A DNA stretch of 64,000 bases from Chloroflexota bacterium (GTDB lineage: Bacteria; Chloroflexota; Anaerolineae; Anaerolineales; Villigracilaceae): contig JACAET010000052.1 in the NCBI GenBank assembly GCA_013388685.1, positions 1-64,000 on the forward strand. Direction: 5' to 3'. Both the position numbers and the translations under genes were made by a program. Every line of letters starts with the position of its first letter. Position 1 is the stretch's first letter. Shown piece after piece: positions 60,156-64,000 of the stretch. The notes under the pieces were generated by a model, which made no database searches, was not told where the DNA came from, and was given only the letters and a program-made list of their open reading frames with translations.

Positions 60156-61589
60156 TTATCTTACGGGACGCAGCCTGCGCTCCCTCACACTGGCAGGGTC
60201 GGTCTTTTGATTCACCAGGTAGATCTGCTCGATGGCGATCAACCCGCCGAAGAAGATCCAGGGCAGAACGCTTGCCCGTACACCATCAAGACCGATATTG
60301 TAGGCAAAAGGTAACAGCCAATCCACGAGGAAAGACGCCATCAGCGACCCAAACACCGACGCAAAAATCCCGTACGCATACGCCTTGGCGAACCCTTCAG
60401 GCAGTTGATTCATCAGCCTGTATGCCATCCGCCCAATCTCGAACAGAATCCACATAAAACACGCCAGCCCCAAAATTCCCGTTTGGGCAATGATGTCCAC
60501 AAACTGACTGTGTGAGTTGAACTTGATCGAATAACCTCGTATGCTGAAAACCTGAGCATACCAGTAATAATTCGAGAATCCAAGACCGATGATGGGACTA
60601 ACTCGGCTGATATCCAGCACCACCAGCCAGGCATCCACGCGCGTGCCCCAACTGTAATCGTCAGTGGCAATCAACTCCTGTGCCAGATACGCCACCACCA
60701 TCAAGACAAAGGGGATGGTAAACGGAACGACCTTGCGAAATTTCCACCCCACCAGCACCGCCGCCACCAGCCCCGCCGGCACCCAGCCCGATTTCCAGTC
60801 GTTTTGCTGGATGAGGGCAACATAAAATGTGAGGGCGACAATTCCATATAACACCGCCTTCGAGCGCAGGGTCAGATGGTTGTTGTAAATCGCCTGGCTC
60901 AACGGCAGGGTAACCATCCACATCCAAAACATACTGTTGGCATACACGCCGTGCGCGTAAATACGGTCAACGATTTCCAACTGGAGGGTGCGACCCAGCA
61001 CATAGATAAAACCCAACCCAATGAACGTCCACACGATGATTTTGAGCCATCTGACCTCCCGAATCACGTTGGCGGTCATAATCATGGCAAGCACCAGGAA
61101 GAAATAGATGGCAAAGCCGCCGATTTGCGCATCGAGCGGCGCCTGGTTGGCAAAAACAAACCAGGGAATCTGCCCCATAGCAAAGGCAATGACGCACACA
61201 ATCAGCATGTAAAACGCCGGCCGGATCGGAGCGGAATTTACGAATTTAAATTCGCGTTTGACAACGAACATATCCATGAACCATAAACCGATCATCAGGA
61301 TCAGGGTCAGGATGGAGGCGTTGAACCCGCCCGGTCCCGCAAAGGGGAGGAACATTCCTCCGGCGAACAACAGGAGAAATCCTACATTGGGGTATCGCAG
61401 CAGGGTCAGGAAACCGGCAATTCCCGCCACAGCGCCGACAAGACCGATGAGAATCATCCTTGAACCCCAATAGGCGGCGGCGGTGCTGATCACCACAACT
61501 GCCAGGATGATCGCATATTGAATCCATCTGATGTTGACGGAAATGCGGCGATCTATGAAAAAGAATTTGAGGTGAAAATCGAAATTCAT
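60156..61589 (-). CDS. O-antigen ligase/polymerase-like membrane protein
   Basis: 477 aa from the ATG at 61589. Ten to twelve membrane helices and one large loop containing DDYSWGTRVDAWLVVLDISR and FSNYYWYAQVFS, then YSIKFNSHSQFVDIIAQTG: the His in NSHSQFV and upstream Arg residues are typical of Wzy/WaaL-type enzymes. It joins or polymerises lipid-linked glycan units at the outer face of the membrane. It lies 30 bases after the GT4 gene at 61620. Confidence 0.85.
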   Translation of the reverse strand: MNFDFHLKFFFIDRRISVNIRWIQYAIILAVVVISTAAAYWGSRMILIGLVGAVAGIAGFLTLLRYPNVGFLLLFAGGMFLPFAGPGGFNASILTLILMIGLWFMDMFVVKREFKFVNSAPIRPAFYMLIVCVIAFAMGQIPWFVFANQAPLDAQIGGFAIYFFLVLAMIMTANVIREVRWLKIIVWTFIGLGFIYVLGRTLQLEIVDRIYAHGVYANSMFWMWMVTLPLSQAIYNNHLTLRSKAVLYGIVALTFYVALIQQNDWKSGWVPAGLVAAVLVGWKFRKVVPFTIPFVLMVVAYLAQELIATDDYSWGTRVDAWLVVLDISRVSPIIGLGFSNYYWYAQVFSIRGYSIKFNSHSQFVDIIAQTGILGLACFMWILFEIGRMAYRLMNQLPEGFAKAYAYGIFASVFGSLMASFLVDWLLPFAYNIGLDGVRASVLPWIFFGGLIAIEQIYLVNQKTDPASVRERRLRPVR

Positions 61590-61619
61590 GGCTTGGGAAA
61601 TCCGGGTCAATTAATATCA

Positions 61620-62792
61620 CTAAAGAGCGGCTTCCAACAACCTCAAATAGACGGGCAGAACGCTCCCCCAATTGTACTTTTCGCATACCAGACGGTGTGC
61701 GCTTTCTGCAAGCCGCAGGCGCAGAGATTCATCCTGCAATGTCTTTATAACACATTTTGCAAACTCCCCCGCTTCATCCGCCACGAGCAGATGCTCGCCC
61801 GCACGCGCCTCCAGCCCCTCCGCCCCCTTGGACGTGGCGACTACAGGTGTGCCCAGCGCCATCGCCTCGAGAATCTTCAACCGCGTTCCGCCCCCGCTGA
61901 GAAGCGGAGCAACGCTCACCGCGCACGAGGCAATCAGCGATTTGATGTCGTCCACGTAACCCGACAGCGTGACGTTCCGCAGCGAGGGCAGGGGCAGGTT
62001 CTCATGATCCCCCGTGATGATTAACTGCGTGTCGGGAACCTGCGCCAAAATCAGGGGAAAGACCTCCCCCACAAACCAGGTCATCGCCTCGTAATTGACG
62101 CGGTACTTGAACGGTCCGCTGAAAATGAGCGTATTCGCCCGCTTCTCCACCCCGACTTGTGGATACTCCTCCACATTCAGGCAATTGGGAATAACTTCTA
62201 CCCTTCCGCGATACTGCGGCGAGTTGCGCGCCAGCAACTCGCGCTCGCGCTCGGAAGCCATCACCACCAGCCGAAAACGGCTGAGGAGGCGGGAAAGGTA
62301 CAGGCGGAGTTTGAACCAGGTCAGGGCGCGGCGGAGGCGGATCTTTCCATCCGCCGAAAATGCCTGGTCGTGGAACAGCCCGATTTCGAATTCCTCGAAA
62401 ACGGCCGGAAGCCCTCGAAAATACGGCGCATACGCCGCCATCTGCAACTGCGAGGCGATCACCAGGTCAAACTTTTCTGCGGTCAATGCCTGGGTGATTG
62501 CCGTCGCCATTTCGGGCGAGAAGGTGTCCACCACAGAGCGCGGTTTCAGGCTGAAAAATCCGAGACGGGCGCGGAGGGTGGCGGGATCGAACTCCCGCCA
62601 TGGGATGACCTGCACCTTCGAACACACCGCGCGGATTTCGGGCGCTTCGGGACTCACCCCAGCCTGATCCGCGAAACTGAGCAGGGTCACCTCGTGATGT
62701 TGACTCAAGCCCCGCAGCAGGTTGTAGATGCGGATCTTTGAGCCGTTGTTCATCGGGTAGGGAAACCAGCGGGAGAGGAAGAGGATTCTCAT
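61620..62792 (-). CDS. Glycosyltransferase, GT4 type
   Basis: 390 aa, GT-B fold. It starts MRILFLSRWFPYPMNNGSKI; donor-domain motif SGGGTRLKILEAMALGTPVV. No membrane segment. The start overlaps the stop of the next GT4 gene (ATGA), so both are in one operon with the ligase. Confidence 0.9.
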   Translation of the reverse strand: MRILFLSRWFPYPMNNGSKIRIYNLLRGLSQHHEVTLLSFADQAGVSPEAPEIRAVCSKVQVIPWREFDPATLRARLGFFSLKPRSVVDTFSPEMATAITQALTAEKFDLVIASQLQMAAYAPYFRGLPAVFEEFEIGLFHDQAFSADGKIRLRRALTWFKLRLYLSRLLSRFRLVVMASERERELLARNSPQYRGRVEVIPNCLNVEEYPQVGVEKRANTLIFSGPFKYRVNYEAMTWFVGEVFPLILAQVPDTQLIITGDHENLPLPSLRNVTLSGYVDDIKSLIASCAVSVAPLLSGGGTRLKILEAMALGTPVVATSKGAEGLEARAGEHLLVADEAGEFAKCVIKTLQDESLRLRLAESAHRLVCEKYNWGSVLPVYLRLLEAAL

Positions 62793-64000
62793 TGGGCGAT
62801 GCCCTGTAAGTAGGATTCGATGCCGGCGGTCATGCGAAGGAGATCGAACTTTTCGGCAGCGGTCTGGCGGGCTTTTTCTGCCAGACGTTCGCGCAGGGAG
62901 GGAGAGTCAATCAGCCGTTTCAACTGGCGGCTCAACGCTTCGGGTTCGTTGGGCGGGAAGGTCAGGGCGTTTTCGCCGTCGGCGAGGATTTCGGCTGCGC
63001 CGCCCACCGCCGTGCCGACTACGACCACGCCCGAAGCCATCGCCTCGACGATGACGCGCCCGAACGGTTCCGCCCAGATGGAAGGGAAGATGAGGATGTC
63101 GAATCGAGGGTAGAGGGAGGGTAAAGCCTCTTTGGGCTGGGCAGGCAAAAAGTCCACGAAGGAGGCGAGGCGCGCCCGCGCGACGAATTCACGGAGAGTC
63201 CGCACATAGTCCGCGTCCCCGTCGCCGATGACGGTCAGTTTGACGTTTTCCACGCCGTAGTGACGGACGATGTGCCCTACTCCTTCGATGGCGGTGTGGA
63301 CTCCTTTTTCGCGGGTGAGCCGCCCGATGTAGAGCAGGGAGAGGCTGGATCGAAGGACTGTCCGCTGGCTCGCAAGGTAGGGACGTGTATCAATGGCGCC
63401 ATAGATGATTTTGGAATGGCGGGGGGTGACGCCCTTGCGCTGGAGTTCAGCTTGCATGAAGGCGGAGGGAAAGAGGGCGTGTTCGACTTTGAGAACAGGG
63501 CGGGGTTCGCGCGCGAGGATGCGGCGGGCAAAGGGACGCAGAAGCAGTTTGGGAAGCCCCGTAAGCGGATTGCGGGCAGGGGCATTCCAGTAGTTCGCGA
63601 ACTGACTGGGGAGGGTGAGCCAGTAGTCGCCAACGTAGTAGGCAACCCTGCCAGGCAGGAGTTCTTCGGCAAGGGCGGGGAGCGAGCGGAGGAAATTCCA
63701 CATACCCCAGAGGAGGATGGCTTCGGGACGGTGGGTTTCGACGGTCTGCCGCAGGAGGGTCAGGTTTTCGCGTTCGCGGCGTTTGCGGCTGGTGAAGAAG
63801 TGGAAGGCATTGCGGAGCGAGGCGAATTCCATTTCGAGATGCAAGCCGCGCCGCACCCAGGCGGGATCAGGTTCGGGGAGCGAGCCGCGCCCGTGCGTGC
63901 TGGTGAGGACGAGGACGTCGTGCCCGCGGCTGCGCAAACCGTCGGTCACTTCCTGGCACCATTGTTCGTAGCCGCCGCGGCTGGCAGGAGGGTAGAAGTT
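62789..64000 (-). CDS. Glycosyltransferase, GT4 type (N-terminus beyond the window edge)
   Basis: At least 403 aa, open at the right edge of the window. The frame before the first ATG in it continues with NFYPPASRGGYEQWCQEVTD, a conserved GT4 acceptor-loop sequence, so the real start is outside. The donor domain has SIWAEPFGRVIVEAMASGVV with the E-x7-E motif and GVHTAIEGVGHIV. It belongs to the same operon as the previous gene. Confidence 0.88.
   Translation of the reverse strand, partial: NFYPPASRGGYEQWCQEVTDGLRSRGHDVLVLTSTHGRGSLPEPDPAWVRRGLHLEMEFASLRNAFHFFTSRKRRERENLTLLRQTVETHRPEAILLWGMWNFLRSLPALAEELLPGRVAYYVGDYWLTLPSQFANYWNAPARNPLTGLPKLLLRPFARRILAREPRPVLKVEHALFPSAFMQAELQRKGVTPRHSKIIYGAIDTRPYLASQRTVLRSSLSLLYIGRLTREKGVHTAIEGVGHIVRHYGVENVKLTVIGDGDADYVRTLREFVARARLASFVDFLPAQPKEALPSLYPRFDILIFPSIWAEPFGRVIVEAMASGVVVVGTAVGGAAEILADGENALTFPPNEPEALSRQLKRLIDSPSLRERLAEKARQTAAEKFDLLRMTAGIESYLQGIAQ

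Overview
The window looks like a chromosomal segment of a Chloroflexota bacterium, most likely class Anaerolineae. This rests on gene style rather than on a phylogenetic marker: Pro/Thr-rich tails on membrane proteins, a RodZ-like protein with two HTH domains, many large membrane GT39-type proteins, abundant short intergenic repeats and -10 boxes placed directly before start codons. No rRNA gene is present, so the taxonomy is inference.

Layout. 1-15.7 kb is mostly housekeeping: the end of a flippase-like gene, a TPR membrane protein, a CopD-like protein, rimO, a RodZ-like protein, rplI, a CYTH protein, a dedicated secretion cassette (SipW-type signal peptidase fused to a DUF5305-like domain, flanked by two small exported proteins), a CoA-binding protein, a PNPOx-like protein, the large subunit of methylmalonyl-CoA mutase, a tyrosine phosphatase, a second, conventional lepB and several small proteins. 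At 15.8 kb a tRNA-Glu(UUC) carries a 7.6-kb integrated element (15865-23439). The element holds an excisionase-like HTH protein, an SH3 lipoprotein, membrane and regulatory proteins, a replication-initiator-like protein, a DnaB-type helicase and a large serine recombinase. It is bounded by an 11-bp direct repeat that duplicates the tRNA 3' end.

23.5-28.2 kb holds a C45-type peptidase/acyltransferase and an ECF sigma/anti-sigma operon with a bactofilin-like membrane protein and a YibE/F protein. 28.6-64 kb is a long, almost wholly minus-strand surface-glycan locus: a Wzc/CpsD-like kinase, a WbpB/WbpD/WbpE-like sugar-modification set, GT2, GT4 and GT39 glycosyltransferases, a GH38-like Tat protein, a Tat deacetylase-like protein, four alkaline-phosphatase-superfamily genes, a sulfotransferase, a flavin oxidoreductase, wecB, deoB, a sugar nucleotidyltransferase and an O-antigen-ligase-like protein.

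The most unusual point is the element at tRNA-Glu. The recombinase reading frame runs through the attachment core, so its stop codon lies in host DNA. If the excised circle is rebuilt on paper, the frame continues 16 codons past the core's last full codon and stops in an ATGA overlap with the start codon of the excisionase-like gene. Integration would therefore break a translationally coupled recombinase-excisionase pair and place the excisionase-like gene behind the tRNA promoter. A family of small hairpins (YT-AGAG-AR core), found only between host genes, is a second pattern that the gene annotation does not explain.
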